From: Patescibacteria group bacterium
Lineage (GTDB): Bacteria > Patescibacteriota > Minisyncoccia > Moranbacterales > UBA1568
Reading direction: 5' to 3'
Assembly (NCBI GenBank): GCA_030917745.1
Contig: JAUPUC010000057.1
Location: 1 to 14,382 of the forward strand
Length of the DNA: 14,382 bases
The position numbers and the translations under genes are program-made. This document shows, in pieces, positions 1 to 8,488 of the stretch (the first letter of the stretch is position 1; each line of letters starts with the position of its first letter). The notes beneath the pieces are model-generated. The model saw only the letters and a list, made by a program, of their open reading frames with translations, did no database searches and had not been told where the DNA came from.

Positions 1-162
1 TGCATTACCGGTTTCAATGACAAATTTGTTCATCTTCCAACTGTTCACAAACAGAAGACTAACTCCCTCCAAACCAATCAAAAGAATAAAAATTGCCATG
101 AGCATCTCAACCAAGGACATACCACATAACGACTTTCGTGTTGTTTTCTTCAAGAATCGCAT
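1..162 (-). CDS. Type IV pilin-like prepilin, N-terminal part (runs off left edge)
   Basis: The 54 visible codons encode a classic class III prepilin start. A 14-residue basic leader ends in Gly14 (KSLCG), followed by mature residues M1 S2 L3 V4 E5 and a hydrophobic helix (LMAIFILLIGLEGVSLLFV). Prepilin peptidase (PilD) would cut after Gly14 and methylate residue 1. The conserved Glu5 and the helix place the product in the inner membrane before assembly into a pilus or pseudopilus. The ATG at 160-162 is the natural start for a leader of this length. A TTG further upstream in the same frame is possible but has no well-spaced ribosome binding site. The gene lies about 100 bases downstream of the large prepilin gene on the same strand, with no clear promoter between them, so it is probably the third gene of a pilC-prepilin-prepilin operon. 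The type (PilW-like or other minor pilin) cannot be told because the C-terminal part is missing. Confidence 0.85.
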   Translation of the reverse strand, partial: MRFLKKTTRKSLCGMSLVEMLMAIFILLIGLEGVSLLFVNSWKMNKFVIETGNA

Positions 163-264
163 AGGTTGGTTATCAAGTTCATTAAGCGACTGTCTCAATT
201 CTCACCGCACAAGTAAGGCTTAAGATATTGCTTGTCGGCTCAAATCTGAAAATTTAGACAGTTA

Positions 265-1644
265 CTAAGGAGTCAATGAAATACTCTTTTTTTCCAGCGT
301 TGATCCCACGATGGTCACCGTATCCGTACTTGAAGTAAAACCAGCAGCGCTCACATCGATATCATAGGTACCAGCGTCCAATGCCGTCGAATTCACTGGA
401 AAATAAGCCTGCCCATACGTATCCGTCGTAAGAGTGGTATCAAACCCGAGACCTGCATGATGCAGCCTTACAGAAGCCCCAGAAAGAGGCGACCCATCAG
501 CAATATTACTCACAGTGATAAGAGCCGAAGCGAAATTTTTCTGCGCCAAAATATATTTCACTGATTTGGAATCATTGGCAGCCAGATTGATAGTGTCTCG
601 CACAGTCTCCTCGGGATCCAGTCGCAGAAACTCGTATTGTGCTATCTCGCTCGGATCAAGTTCAAGCGTATACTCTCCCGTGCTCCGATTCACAAAGTCC
701 TCTTCACCCCCAGAATCAGTAACCGACGCCTGCGTAAAATCGTAAATAGATGCTCCCGTAGAAGCGTCCACCCCGATAACCAATCCTCCACTCAGGGTAA
801 AATCTATATTAGGAAGAGCGGAACCAAAAGGATCCTCGGTCTGGATTTGCAGATCTGAAGTATGATCAATAATCAGAGTTGCTGCCGTGAGACTCCCCGC
901 CACTACCGATGCATGTACATTCGTTGGATTAAAAATTGAAATCGGGTACGGATCATAAGTCATATTTCCATAGTAACCACCCTTACTCACCGAAATATGG
1001 TAACCCTGTACCGAGGCTGGTGCACCAGGGAACATAAGATTACCACTCGCGTCAGTCGCAGCAGTAACATCAATATTCGGAACGATACTATTATTCGTAA
1101 TACGGACCGAAACATTCGCCACACCGACACCCGCCGTACTCAGTGTGTTCACCGAAAGAATACCCGTGCCGGCCGCGACTGATTCCACTCCATCCAAAGA
1201 AAAAATGGAAGTCATATCAACCGTCTCGCCATCACTGGCGCCTCCCCACGAAACAGTAATCGTTACCTTTTTGTAGTCATTGGGCGCAATGTCGGTCCCA
1301 GCCACAAGCGTACCATCCGTTGAATCATCCACGAATTGCACCACCGTATGGACCGCGTAAGTCGTGTTATTCGCATTAATCGTTTGATTCTCAGCGAGGG
1401 TACCGGTTGGTATGCCAGTAGTCGTTCCAATATCGTCAAAAATCAGACTCCGAACAATTTCCATTTGCTGATTTGCGAGAGCACTCGCACCGAGTCGATA
1501 CTTTGCGTTGGCGATATGCTGGGTGCCAAGGCTCCATGTCTCATAAAATGTCAAAGTGATAAGAGACACGATAAACAACACAACCATAGCCTCAATGAAA
1601 GTAAACCCCGATATTCTTGTCTGACCAAATATAAATCGTCTCAT
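265..1644 (-). CDS. Large PilV-like prepilin with immunoglobulin-like (carboxypeptidase-regulatory-like) domains
   Basis: The protein has 459 residues, whereas minor pilins usually have 120-200. A 13-residue leader ends in Gly13 and is followed by FTFIE (Glu at mature position 5) and a hydrophobic helix to about residue 36. Residues 40-155 (NQQMEIVRSL, then YKKVTITVSW) look like the globular part of PilV-type minor pilins. After residue 160 come three beta-rich segments: about 161-260, 262-367 and 372-459. The last has the pattern of a CarboxypepD_reg or similar Ig-like fold (SPLSGASVRL, then TDTYGQAYFP, then AGTYDIDVSAAGF). I infer a pilus-tip or surface subunit that displays a binding module. 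I chose the ATG at 1642-1644, because a GAAAG sits 9 bases upstream. An in-frame TTG at 1651-1653 directly abuts that site. The gene starts 18 bases after pilC and is surely co-transcribed with it. Confidence 0.87.
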   Translation of the reverse strand: MRRFIFGQTRISGFTFIEAMVVLFIVSLITLTFYETWSLGTQHIANAKYRLGASALANQQMEIVRSLIFDDIGTTTGIPTGTLAENQTINANNTTYAVHTVVQFVDDSTDGTLVAGTDIAPNDYKKVTITVSWGGASDGETVDMTSIFSLDGVESVAAGTGILSVNTLSTAGVGVANVSVRITNNSIVPNIDVTAATDASGNLMFPGAPASVQGYHISVSKGGYYGNMTYDPYPISIFNPTNVHASVVAGSLTAATLIIDHTSDLQIQTEDPFGSALPNIDFTLSGGLVIGVDASTGASIYDFTQASVTDSGGEEDFVNRSTGEYTLELDPSEIAQYEFLRLDPEETVRDTINLAANDSKSVKYILAQKNFASALITVSNIADGSPLSGASVRLHHAGLGFDTTLTTDTYGQAYFPVNSTALDAGTYDIDVSAAGFTSSTDTVTIVGSTLEKKSISLTP

Positions 1645-1662
1645 ACGAAACAACTTTCAAAA

Positions 1663-2883
1663 TTACTTGATATTTTCCATCACGCTGTACATAGGTGTCA
1701 GCATTGCTACCGCAAAAAATCCGACCCCGCCACCAATCAAAATCATCAGTACCGGCTCAATAATCGATGACATGTTTTTCGTAATCTGTGAAACTTCCTC
1801 CTCATAAAATTCAGCTAATTTCCGTAACACCATTTCTGTTTTTCCTGTTTCTTCTCCAACCTGAATAATCTGCGGCACCAACACCGGGAAAATATGCGGG
1901 TAGCGAAGAACCACCGTACTTAAATCGACACCTTTTTGAATCTCCACAATGGCTTCGTCCAAAGCGTCTCGGTAATATGAATTCGAAAGGGTCTTTTTGA
2001 CAATCGTCAAAGAATCAAGCACGGAAACTCCACTCTTCAAAAGTGAACTATAAATCCGAGAAAAACGAGCCGAATTCACTTTGATAATAATATTCCCCAC
2101 AATAGGCATATACAGAAAGAGCCAATCAAAAAATCGCTTTCCAACCCGAGTGGATGCGAAAAGGCGAATCCCAATAATACCGCCAAAGAACAGCACGACA
2201 CTTATAATTGCATGCTCACGCATAAAATCACTCACTGTCATGATCAAACGCGTTGAAGCAGGAAGAGTGACATTCATGTCCTTAAAAACACTCGTGATAC
2301 GTGGCAAAATGTACGTCAACATGAGAATACCAATGCCAATCATCGCAACCACAATCACCAGAGGGTATATCATGGCTCCCCGTACCTTTGAAAGCAACTC
2401 ATGTTCTTTTTCAAGCTGCAAAGCTAAAATTTCCAGAATCTCCTCGAGATTTCCGGATATTTCTCCCACATACACCATGCTCGTAAAAAGTTCATTAAAC
2501 ACTTTTGGATACTTCCCAAGCCCTTCAGATAAGGTTTTCCCGGCCTGCACCTCATCATAGACATCCAGCAAGATTTTCTGAAAAGCTTTATTTTTGGTCT
2601 GAACAGAGAGGTTAGTCACTGCTTTTGAAACTGTCAGACCCGACGATACCATGACTGCCAGATTCCGAGTAAAAGTCATCTTTTCCTTCAATGGAACCGA
2701 CACGAAACGATCAAGAAACCGCACCCGAACGACCGATGCTGTTTTCATCTCTTTCATTGACGTCACAAGGAAACCGGATGCGCGCAAATCAGAAGCCAAC
2801 ATGTGCTCATCCTTCGCTTCTTGTTCACCGCCTACTGTCTCACCGGTTTCGATATTTTTTGCTGTATAGCAAAACTTGGGCAT
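1663..2883 (-). CDS. pilC: Type IV pilus / type II secretion inner-membrane platform protein PilC (GspF family)
   Basis: The protein has 406 residues, the usual PilC/GspF length. It has two repeated GspF cytoplasmic domains, about 68-192 and 272-394. Both carry the family pattern F.R.L..(M)..SG and GE.(S/T)G (FTRNLAVMVSSG, VGEISGNLEE; FSRIYSSLLKSG, VGEETGKTEM). Membrane segments fall near 172-196, 224-242 and 373-397. An N-terminal domain (MPKFCYTAKNIETGE) matches the start of the family. It sits in the inner membrane, binds the assembly ATPase and couples ATP hydrolysis to pilin polymerisation. The start at 2881-2883 is preferred over an upstream in-frame alternative at 2934, because the extra 17 residues are lysine-rich, match nothing in the family and overlap the likely promoter. 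No clear Shine-Dalgarno site precedes it. It heads the pilin operon; the assembly ATPases are not in this window. Confidence 0.95.
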   Translation of the reverse strand: MPKFCYTAKNIETGETVGGEQEAKDEHMLASDLRASGFLVTSMKEMKTASVVRVRFLDRFVSVPLKEKMTFTRNLAVMVSSGLTVSKAVTNLSVQTKNKAFQKILLDVYDEVQAGKTLSEGLGKYPKVFNELFTSMVYVGEISGNLEEILEILALQLEKEHELLSKVRGAMIYPLVIVVAMIGIGILMLTYILPRITSVFKDMNVTLPASTRLIMTVSDFMREHAIISVVLFFGGIIGIRLFASTRVGKRFFDWLFLYMPIVGNIIIKVNSARFSRIYSSLLKSGVSVLDSLTIVKKTLSNSYYRDALDEAIVEIQKGVDLSTVVLRYPHIFPVLVPQIIQVGEETGKTEMVLRKLAEFYEEEVSQITKNMSSIIEPVLMILIGGGVGFFAVAMLTPMYSVMENIK

Positions 2884-2916
2884 ATTTTTATATTCTGTTT
2901 TCGTTTTCTTTTTTTC

Positions 2917-2925
2917 AGTATACCA
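2917..2925 (-). promoter_or_regulatory. Candidate extended -10 promoter of the pilC operon
   Basis: On the minus strand the sequence reads TGG followed by TATACT, an extended -10 element (TGn plus a 5/6 hexamer). Only a poor -35 match (GAGTCA, 3/6) lies 17 bases upstream. Transcription would start near 2910, giving a leader of roughly 27 bases before the ATG at 2883. The position supports that start codon. Confidence 0.45.
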
Positions 2926-2988
2926 CAAAAACACACTTCTGACTCCCTGTTCTGCAAAAACGTATGCATAAAAAATTACCGTCTCATA

Positions 2989-3921
2989 TTAGGCAGAATC
3001 ATTCTTCATCCTGAGAGAACCCAACCGATGCTTGAAGGCCTCATACACCCGAGGTCCCCGCGGTCGAGGCAAAAAGACAAGTGCATGATCAGTGGCCTCT
3101 ATATAACTCCCCTCCCAACGCGTTTTCGGATTTCGAGCAATTTTTCCCTTCTGCCAAACTGCCAAGAGTGATTCAATATTCCATCGATCACACCAGCGTT
3201 CTAAAAAATATGCCCCTCTAGAAATATCCTTCTGATCAGAAGCGCTCCACAAAGTCGGAATCTCTGAGAGAGAAAAATTCGGCTTAAAACGAGCTATCCA
3301 TCGATTTCGAAGCTCAAATCGCTGGAAAAGAGCGTACCGAAACAAAGGAATCATAAAACGATACTCATGCGCCGAGAAAAGATCCTGTGTGCCGATTTCA
3401 AGACTCGTATCCGCGACATAATAATTCAAACAAGCTCGATTCCGAACATGTTTCCCATGTCTCCACTTCCCCAAAAGAAATAAAAAACCAGTCAAAAGAA
3501 CTCTGCCAGTCCATATTTTCCCTGCACGCAACACTACAAAAAGATCCCAATCGCTTTCGGTGTCTCCGTGTTTCATAGAAAGGCTCCCAGTAGCTCCGAT
3601 AAAACGAACATACGGCACATACCGAATCAAACGGGCAAGTTGTTTCACTCGCTTCAGTTTAGCAACAGAAATTTTCTCTTTTTGGATTCGTTCTCGAACG
3701 AGACGTTCCTGGCCAGGAAGAAAATAGAAGCCATTAAATTCCTCTATTGTTCCATTCCGACACTCAACCCTAAGCGTTGTCAGTATCTCAAAATATGAAG
3801 ATGATCGGGCATCCTCTGCAAGCGTGATAAGGTGCTTCCAAACTTCGAATGCCGAAAGCGGAAATTCAAGCACATCGTAATATGCAATCGTTTCCACCAC
3901 ATCTTTTGAAAGCCGGTACAT
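2989..3921 (-). CDS. Winged-helix plus nucleotidyltransferase-like (pol-beta superfamily) protein
   Basis: The protein has 310 residues. Residues 1-70 (LSKDVVETIAYYDVLEFPLS and what follows) look like a small helical, winged-helix type N-terminal region. Residues 108-130 carry the minimal nucleotidyltransferase motif: IGATGS, ten residues, then DWDLFVV (Gly112-Ser113, Asp124 and Asp126 as metal ligands). The expected third acidic residue is not obvious; the next strand reads LNYYVAD with Asn166. The hydrophobic stretch at 141-151 is too short to be a confident membrane span. I recall similar proteins from Patescibacteria, but no function is established for them; substrate and partner are unknown. 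The ATG at 3919-3921 is preferred over an in-frame TTG at 3949-3951, because neither has a good ribosome binding site and the ATG start gives the family-like N-terminus. The gene stands alone between uvrA and the pilC promoter. Confidence 0.8.
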   Translation of the reverse strand: MYRLSKDVVETIAYYDVLEFPLSAFEVWKHLITLAEDARSSSYFEILTTLRVECRNGTIEEFNGFYFLPGQERLVRERIQKEKISVAKLKRVKQLARLIRYVPYVRFIGATGSLSMKHGDTESDWDLFVVLRAGKIWTGRVLLTGFLFLLGKWRHGKHVRNRACLNYYVADTSLEIGTQDLFSAHEYRFMIPLFRYALFQRFELRNRWIARFKPNFSLSEIPTLWSASDQKDISRGAYFLERWCDRWNIESLLAVWQKGKIARNPKTRWEGSYIEATDHALVFLPRPRGPRVYEAFKHRLGSLRMKNDSA

Positions 3922-4204
3922 AAGCAAATGGAATAAGAAATCAGACAGCAAGTACCGAGAAAAATTACTTCAAACCAACTTTCATCTCAATTTTCGAAAT
4001 CCAAATCCCCATATTCCTTGGTATCTATCTCAAATCTTATATCGAGGAGAAACAAGAGTATTTCATGCGAAAACCGAGAAAAGTGTGAGGGCTATCGAGA
4101 TACCCTTGCAAGCTTTGAGAGGTTTTCAGCTGAAATACTACAATTTTCACCGGTAAGCATTCTTTTTTGCCTTCCTGATGCGGTGAGATTTTGAAATAGA
4201 TACT
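3922..4204. other. Intergenic region between uvrA-I and the nucleotidyltransferase gene
   Basis: About 280 bases hold no coding frame I can support. A perfect 12-base palindrome, TTTCAGCTGAAA, lies at 4124-4135. A weak bulged hairpin at 4089-4105 and a longer imperfect pairing around 4148-4185 have no downstream T run on the minus strand, so no convincing intrinsic terminator for uvrA-I is present. A weak promoter candidate for the downstream gene lies at 3962-3990. Confidence 0.6.
3962..3990 (-). promoter_or_regulatory. Weak candidate promoter for the nucleotidyltransferase gene
   Basis: On the minus strand TTGAGA (5/6 to the -35 consensus) is followed after exactly 17 bases by TAATTT (only 3/6 to the -10). 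A start near 3955 would give a leader of about 34 bases to the ATG at 3921. The poor -10 makes this tentative. Confidence 0.25.
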
Positions 4205-7012
4205 TTAGAGATACTTCCCCGTCACGCTCCGCTTACACGTTTTCAGTTTTTCTGGTTCACCCGAAAATAAGAGTTCCCCACCCTTCGCGCCACCATCAGG
4301 ACCAAGTTCAATGACCCAATCAGATGCTCGAATCACATCCATATTATGCTCTACCACCAACACGCTATTCCCACGATCAACGAGGATTTCCAAAACCTCA
4401 AGCAAGCGCCGAACATCTTCAAAATGAAGCCCGATGGTTGGTTCATCAAGAATGTAGAGTGTTTTCCCTGTAGACTTCCGAGCCAATTCAGTAGCCAGCT
4501 TAATACGTTGTGCTTCACCACCAGACAAATTCGTTGCACTTTGTCCGAGAACGAGGTATCCAAGACCCACCTCCTCTAACACACGAAGCTTCTCCTCGAT
4601 AGCCGGCTGATCCAAAAAGAATCGCCGCGCCTCCGAAACAGTCATCTTAAGTACCTGAGAAATATTCGTACCTCGATACTCAATAGCCAGCGTCTGCGTA
4701 TTATAACGGGTTCCGCTACACGCTTCACAAGGCACATAGACATCTGGCAGGAGATACATCTCGATTTTACGTAGCCCGCCTCCCTGACAGATCTCACAAC
4801 GCCCACCACGCATATTGAAACTAAAGTGTGTTGCTGAAAAATGCGCCTTCTTGGCCTCCCCAGTCTCCGCAAACACGTCTCGTATCAAGCTAAACACTCC
4901 CGTATAGGTTGCCGCATTCGATCGTGGGGTTCGACCAATGGGATCCTGATTCACGGTAATTACTTTATCAATACAATCCAAACCAGTAATTTTTTTGTGC
5001 GCGCCTGGTTCGGTTTTTGCTCGATAAAAATGTTTCGCCAGTGCTCGAGACAAAATATCATGAATCAATGAGGACTTCCCTGACCCCGACACACCCGCGA
5101 TAGCAACCAACATACCAAGCGGAATCGCACAATCAATATTCTTCAGATTATGCTCCGTCGCTCCTTCAATAACGATATTCTCTCCATTCCACTTCCTCGA
5201 TTGTTTCTTGGTAAATATTTGCCGATTCCCAGAGAGATATTCTCCCGTCAATACCTTTGATTTCATGAGTTTCTCCGGTGTCCCCGCAAAAATAATCTCA
5301 CCCCCATCCGGACCAGCTCCTGGACCAAGATCGATAATATAATCCGCTTGACGCATCATAGCCACGTCATGCTCCACGATCACCAAAGAATTATTCGCCT
5401 CTTTCAAATCAAGGAGAGCCTGTATCAGGCGATCCGTAACACGACTATGCAATCCGACTGATGGCTCATCCAGAACATAAATAATGCCGGATAATCCTGA
5501 TTTCATCTGCACAGACAAACGAATACGCTGTGCTTCACCTCCTGAGAGTGTGTCTGCTCCTCGACAAAGCTCCAAGTACCCAAGTCCTACCTTTTCTACC
5601 GCTTTCAACCGTGATTCAATTTCACGAAAAAGCGTGGTCAGTACATCCTGTTCTTTTCCGACACACACGATCTTACTCTTCAAATCCTTACAGGTACCGA
5701 GAAGTTGTTCGGTACTCATACTCACCAAATCTGACAAGGAGTAACCAAGAACAGTAACCGAAAGCGCTGCTGGCTTCAGTCGTTTTCCCTGACAGGCCGG
5801 ACATATCTGCGACTGCATGAATCCTTCAATCTCTTGCCGCAAGTGATCCGATTTCGTTTCTCGATATTTCTCTTCCAAGAAACAAATCACGCCTCGAAAA
5901 CGATGTCCGCCCGCCTGATTCTCTTCCTCCCCAAAGAGAATAGCCTTCATTTGTTTAGCTGAAAGTTTTTTCACCGGAACGGTCAAAGAAAAACGTAGTC
6001 GCTTGGCAAGAAGAGATATCTCATGCATTGGTCCATTCTCTTTCTGTCTTTCTCCATGCAGTTTACTCCATGGGCGAATAGCTCCCTCAGTGAGGGAAAG
6101 TGAACGATTGGGGATAATGAGATCTGGATCAAATTCAAGCGTACGACCAAGTCCGGTACACTTCGGACAGGCCCCCTCTGGATTGTTAAACGAGAAGTGA
6201 CTCGGGGTATACTCCGGCAATCGAATGTCACAAACATCACATCGGTATTCATTATTATACACTGCCTGCTCTCCGCTTCCATTTTGCAACACCGTCAAAG
6301 TTCCTCTTCCAACCAGAAATGCCGTCGCAAGAGAATCCAACAATCGTTCTTTATCCGGACGGGCTTGATCGAGAAGCAACCGGTCAACCACAATATCAAC
6401 TGGCCTTTCCTCAGAATGGGATGCAGTTGCGAACGCGTCAGCGAGAGAAATCATCTCCTGACCTCGTCGTATGCGCACGTATCCCAAACGCTCAACAATT
6501 TCGAGCGCCTCTTTTTCTGGCTTCTGATCAGTTTGCTGACTATGCGCTACAATCGCAATCGGCGTCTGATCAGGGAGGAGGAGCAGCTCTTCCATGACCT
6601 CCCTTGTCGTAATGCGCTCTAAAGCTTTCTGACACACCGGACAGTGCGGCATACCAAATTTTGTGTATAAGACACGGAGAAAGTCATACACTTCCGTCAT
6701 CGTCCCTACCGTGGAACGAGGACTCCGTGACACGCTCTTCTGATCAATCGAAATCGCCGGAGAAAGATTATTGATAGCATCCACATCCGGCTTTTCAAAT
6801 CCCTCCATGAAATGCCTGGCATACGAAGAAAGCGACTCAACATAACGTCGATTCGCTTCTGCGAATATCGTATCAAATGCCAGGGATGATTTTCCTGACC
6901 CAGACAATCCTGTGACAACGACCAACGAGTTACGCGGAATATCCACGCTCACGTTTTTCAGATTGTTTACCCGCGCACCTCTCACCTCAATCACCGACTT
7001 TTTATCTGCCAT
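4205..7012 (-). CDS. uvrA: Excinuclease ABC subunit UvrA, full-length (UvrA-I)
   Basis: The protein has 935 residues, close to the usual 940. It is the damage-recognition ATPase of nucleotide excision repair and loads UvrB onto lesions. It has two ABC modules: Walker A at 35-43 (GLSGSGKSS) and 640-648 (GVSGSGKSS), signatures LSGGE at 489-493 and 829-833, and Walker B LDEP at 514-517 and 855-858. Zinc-binding cysteines are complete: C258/C261 with C282/C285, C404/C407, and C739/C742 with C762/C765. The UvrB-binding region (about 125-255) and the insertion domain (about 290-403) are both present. I chose the ATG at 7010-7012. An in-frame TTG three codons earlier has no advantage, and [13 protein letters not shown] fits the family start. 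The gene lies downstream of uvrC on the same strand but has its own near-consensus promoter. It is clearly diverged from the second UvrA in this window. Confidence 0.97.
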   Translation of the reverse strand: MADKKSVIEVRGARVNNLKNVSVDIPRNSLVVVTGLSGSGKSSLAFDTIFAEANRRYVESLSSYARHFMEGFEKPDVDAINNLSPAISIDQKSVSRSPRSTVGTMTEVYDFLRVLYTKFGMPHCPVCQKALERITTREVMEELLLLPDQTPIAIVAHSQQTDQKPEKEALEIVERLGYVRIRRGQEMISLADAFATASHSEERPVDIVVDRLLLDQARPDKERLLDSLATAFLVGRGTLTVLQNGSGEQAVYNNEYRCDVCDIRLPEYTPSHFSFNNPEGACPKCTGLGRTLEFDPDLIIPNRSLSLTEGAIRPWSKLHGERQKENGPMHEISLLAKRLRFSLTVPVKKLSAKQMKAILFGEEENQAGGHRFRGVICFLEEKYRETKSDHLRQEIEGFMQSQICPACQGKRLKPAALSVTVLGYSLSDLVSMSTEQLLGTCKDLKSKIVCVGKEQDVLTTLFREIESRLKAVEKVGLGYLELCRGADTLSGGEAQRIRLSVQMKSGLSGIIYVLDEPSVGLHSRVTDRLIQALLDLKEANNSLVIVEHDVAMMRQADYIIDLGPGAGPDGGEIIFAGTPEKLMKSKVLTGEYLSGNRQIFTKKQSRKWNGENIVIEGATEHNLKNIDCAIPLGMLVAIAGVSGSGKSSLIHDILSRALAKHFYRAKTEPGAHKKITGLDCIDKVITVNQDPIGRTPRSNAATYTGVFSLIRDVFAETGEAKKAHFSATHFSFNMRGGRCEICQGGGLRKIEMYLLPDVYVPCEACSGTRYNTQTLAIEYRGTNISQVLKMTVSEARRFFLDQPAIEEKLRVLEEVGLGYLVLGQSATNLSGGEAQRIKLATELARKSTGKTLYILDEPTIGLHFEDVRRLLEVLEILVDRGNSVLVVEHNMDVIRASDWVIELGPDGGAKGGELLFSGEPEKLKTCKRSVTGKYL

Positions 7013-7089
7013 ACGGCCCAAATATCATATGAAAAAAAATTCCGAACAAACAAGACTTCCTCTCTGTACCATGACAATATGCGATGTAG

Positions 7090-7118
7090 AGTATACCGTT
7101 TTTTAACGAGCATGTAAA
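7090..7118 (-). promoter_or_regulatory. Sigma70-type promoter of uvrA-I
   Basis: On the minus strand TTTACA (5/6) at 7113-7118 and TATACT (5/6) at 7090-7095 are separated by exactly 17 bases. The predicted start near 7083 leaves a leader of about 70 bases before the uvrA ATG. That leader contains a run of eight T on the coding strand and an AGAGAGGA stretch that is too far from the ATG to be its ribosome binding site. Confidence 0.65.
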
Positions 7119-7174
7119 CCGGAAGCAAAAGACAAAGAATCTGCGTGTGCGACGAAGAGTGACTTGACTACCAA

Positions 7175-8422
7175 TTACGAGAGAAGGGCTTGGCGGCGAC
7201 GTTTCCGATGGAGAGCGAGAGCAAAACGATGCGCCTCCGCATTAGCCAGGAGTGCCTCACTCTCAAAGCGTTTTTGCAGACCCAGAGGACCAATCAGGTG
7301 GTCTGGTTGATGCCGAGCATTTTTCACCACTCCAAGTATCGGAATCGAAAGTCCAAAAGCATCCAACACACGCTTTGCCACCCCTTGTTGTACCAATGAA
7401 CCATCCACCACTACAATTTCTGGAAATACCCATTCCGGATGCCCGAAACGACGTGTCAGTACTTCTTCGAGCGCCGAAAGATCATTCCCGCCATGCTCTC
7501 CGCGCAATACGAATTGGCGATAGGCATCTTTACTGGGGCGACCACGTTCGATAACGGTCATCACACCGACTGTCTCCTCTCCACTCAAATGCGCCACATC
7601 ATAAGCTTCGATCCGATGTGGCTTCATCTCTTTGAGATCATCCTTCACAAGAGACACATCCTGAATATGAGAGAGAGCGAACAACTGCCGCTTCAAACGC
7701 GCCGCTTCCTCGAAACGGAGCGCGAGTGCTTCGTGGTGCATATCTCGTTCAATGCTTTTTACCAGAGTCTGTTTCTTACCCTCAAAAAAAAGCTCAATAC
7801 GATGAATACTTTTTCGATACTCTCTCGCTGAAAGAGTGTTCACACACACGCCTGGACACAACCCTATCTGAGCCGAGAAACAGGCCTGACCAGACCCAGG
7901 CTCGCATGTATCACGAAACGGAAAGATCCGCCGCACTATCTTCATCACTTCACGGAGCGCTGTCCCTGCTGGAAACGGACCGAAGATTTTCCGCACTGGA
8001 TCACAAAATTTCCCCTGCGCGAAATCCCGTCCCCGTACCACAAGAACCCGAGGAAAATCTTCATCGGTAATCACCACATGATTAAAACTCTTATCATCCT
8101 TTTCATCCGTATTGTACATCGGCTGATACTCTTTGATCAGTCGGGATTCTAACAACAATGCCTCGAGCACCGAATCTGATTCTCGATACGCGATGGTCTC
8201 TGCTCGCTCCAGCATCAATACGATCTTGGGACCGCGTGTCTCAAAGATATCCCCCGAAAAATAGCTCCGCACTCGATCTCGCAGTGATGTTGCTTTGCCA
8301 ATATAGAGAATATCGCCCGCGGCATCCAAAAAGAAGTACACTCCCGGACATTCAGGCAAAAGCGCTGTTTCCTGACGCCACAAAGCAAGTGCATATTGAG
8401 TAGTCCACGGGGTCTTGAGCAT
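7175..8422 (-). CDS. uvrC: Excinuclease ABC subunit UvrC, short form without the C-terminal HhH region
   Basis: UvrC is the nuclease that cuts on both sides of a UvrB-marked lesion. The GIY-YIG domain is at 20-104 (GVY at 27-29, YIG at 40-42, Arg49 and Glu92). The four conserved cysteines, reported in E. coli UvrC to bind an iron-sulfur cluster, are C173, C181, C189 and C193. The UVR motif (UvrB binding) is at about 228-250. The RNase H-like 5'-incision domain follows with Asp275, Asp314, Asp340 and His398. The protein stops at residue 415, just after the EAHRF..ALHRKRR motif, so the tandem helix-hairpin-helix region of the roughly 600-residue canonical protein is absent. Nothing resembling it follows in any minus-strand frame up to uvrA. 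The ATG at 8420-8422 has no Shine-Dalgarno site; the leader predicted from the promoter is only about 17 bases. Confidence 0.95.
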   Translation of the reverse strand: MLKTPWTTQYALALWRQETALLPECPGVYFFLDAAGDILYIGKATSLRDRVRSYFSGDIFETRGPKIVLMLERAETIAYRESDSVLEALLLESRLIKEYQPMYNTDEKDDKSFNHVVITDEDFPRVLVVRGRDFAQGKFCDPVRKIFGPFPAGTALREVMKIVRRIFPFRDTCEPGSGQACFSAQIGLCPGVCVNTLSAREYRKSIHRIELFFEGKKQTLVKSIERDMHHEALALRFEEAARLKRQLFALSHIQDVSLVKDDLKEMKPHRIEAYDVAHLSGEETVGVMTVIERGRPSKDAYRQFVLRGEHGGNDLSALEEVLTRRFGHPEWVFPEIVVVDGSLVQQGVAKRVLDAFGLSIPILGVVKNARHQPDHLIGPLGLQKRFESEALLANAEAHRFALALHRKRRRQALLS

Positions 8423-8424
8423 AG

Positions 8425-8453
8425 TTGACTAAATAATAGATTAGTAGTATAAT
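8425..8453 (+). promoter_or_regulatory. Near-consensus promoter of the plus-strand orphan gene
   Basis: TTGACT (5/6) at 8425-8430 and TATAAT (6/6) at 8448-8453 are spaced by exactly 17 bases. This is the best promoter match in the window. The -35 element lies three bases from the uvrC start codon. The -10 element overlaps the -10 element of the opposing uvrC promoter. Confidence 0.75.
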
Positions 8454-8474
8454 ATAAGTAAGTTCATTTTGCAA
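8446..8474 (-). promoter_or_regulatory. Candidate uvrC promoter, opposing and overlapping the plus-strand promoter
   Basis: On the minus strand TTGCAA (4/6) at 8469-8474 and TATACT (5/6) at 8446-8451 are separated by 17 bases. Transcription would start near 8439, about 17 bases upstream of the uvrC ATG. The -35 element runs into the ribosome binding site region of the plus-strand gene. Confidence 0.55.
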
Positions 8475-8488
8475 GGAAGGAGTCATAA

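Noticed and set aside
2884..2934. N-terminal extension of PilC by 17 residues
   Set aside because: The extension is lysine-rich, unlike the family, and overlaps the likely extended -10 promoter.
4089..4105. Bulged hairpin (GGG/CCC and TAT/ATA pairs) as a terminator of uvrA-I
   Set aside because: It has only six pairs with a bulge, no T run on the minus strand, and lies about 100 bases past the stop codon.
7022..7174. Possible frameshifted remains of the UvrC helix-hairpin-helix region
   Set aside because: The minus-strand frames after the UvrC stop show no HhH (GxGxxxxxxL) pattern, and the uvrA-I promoter occupies this interval.
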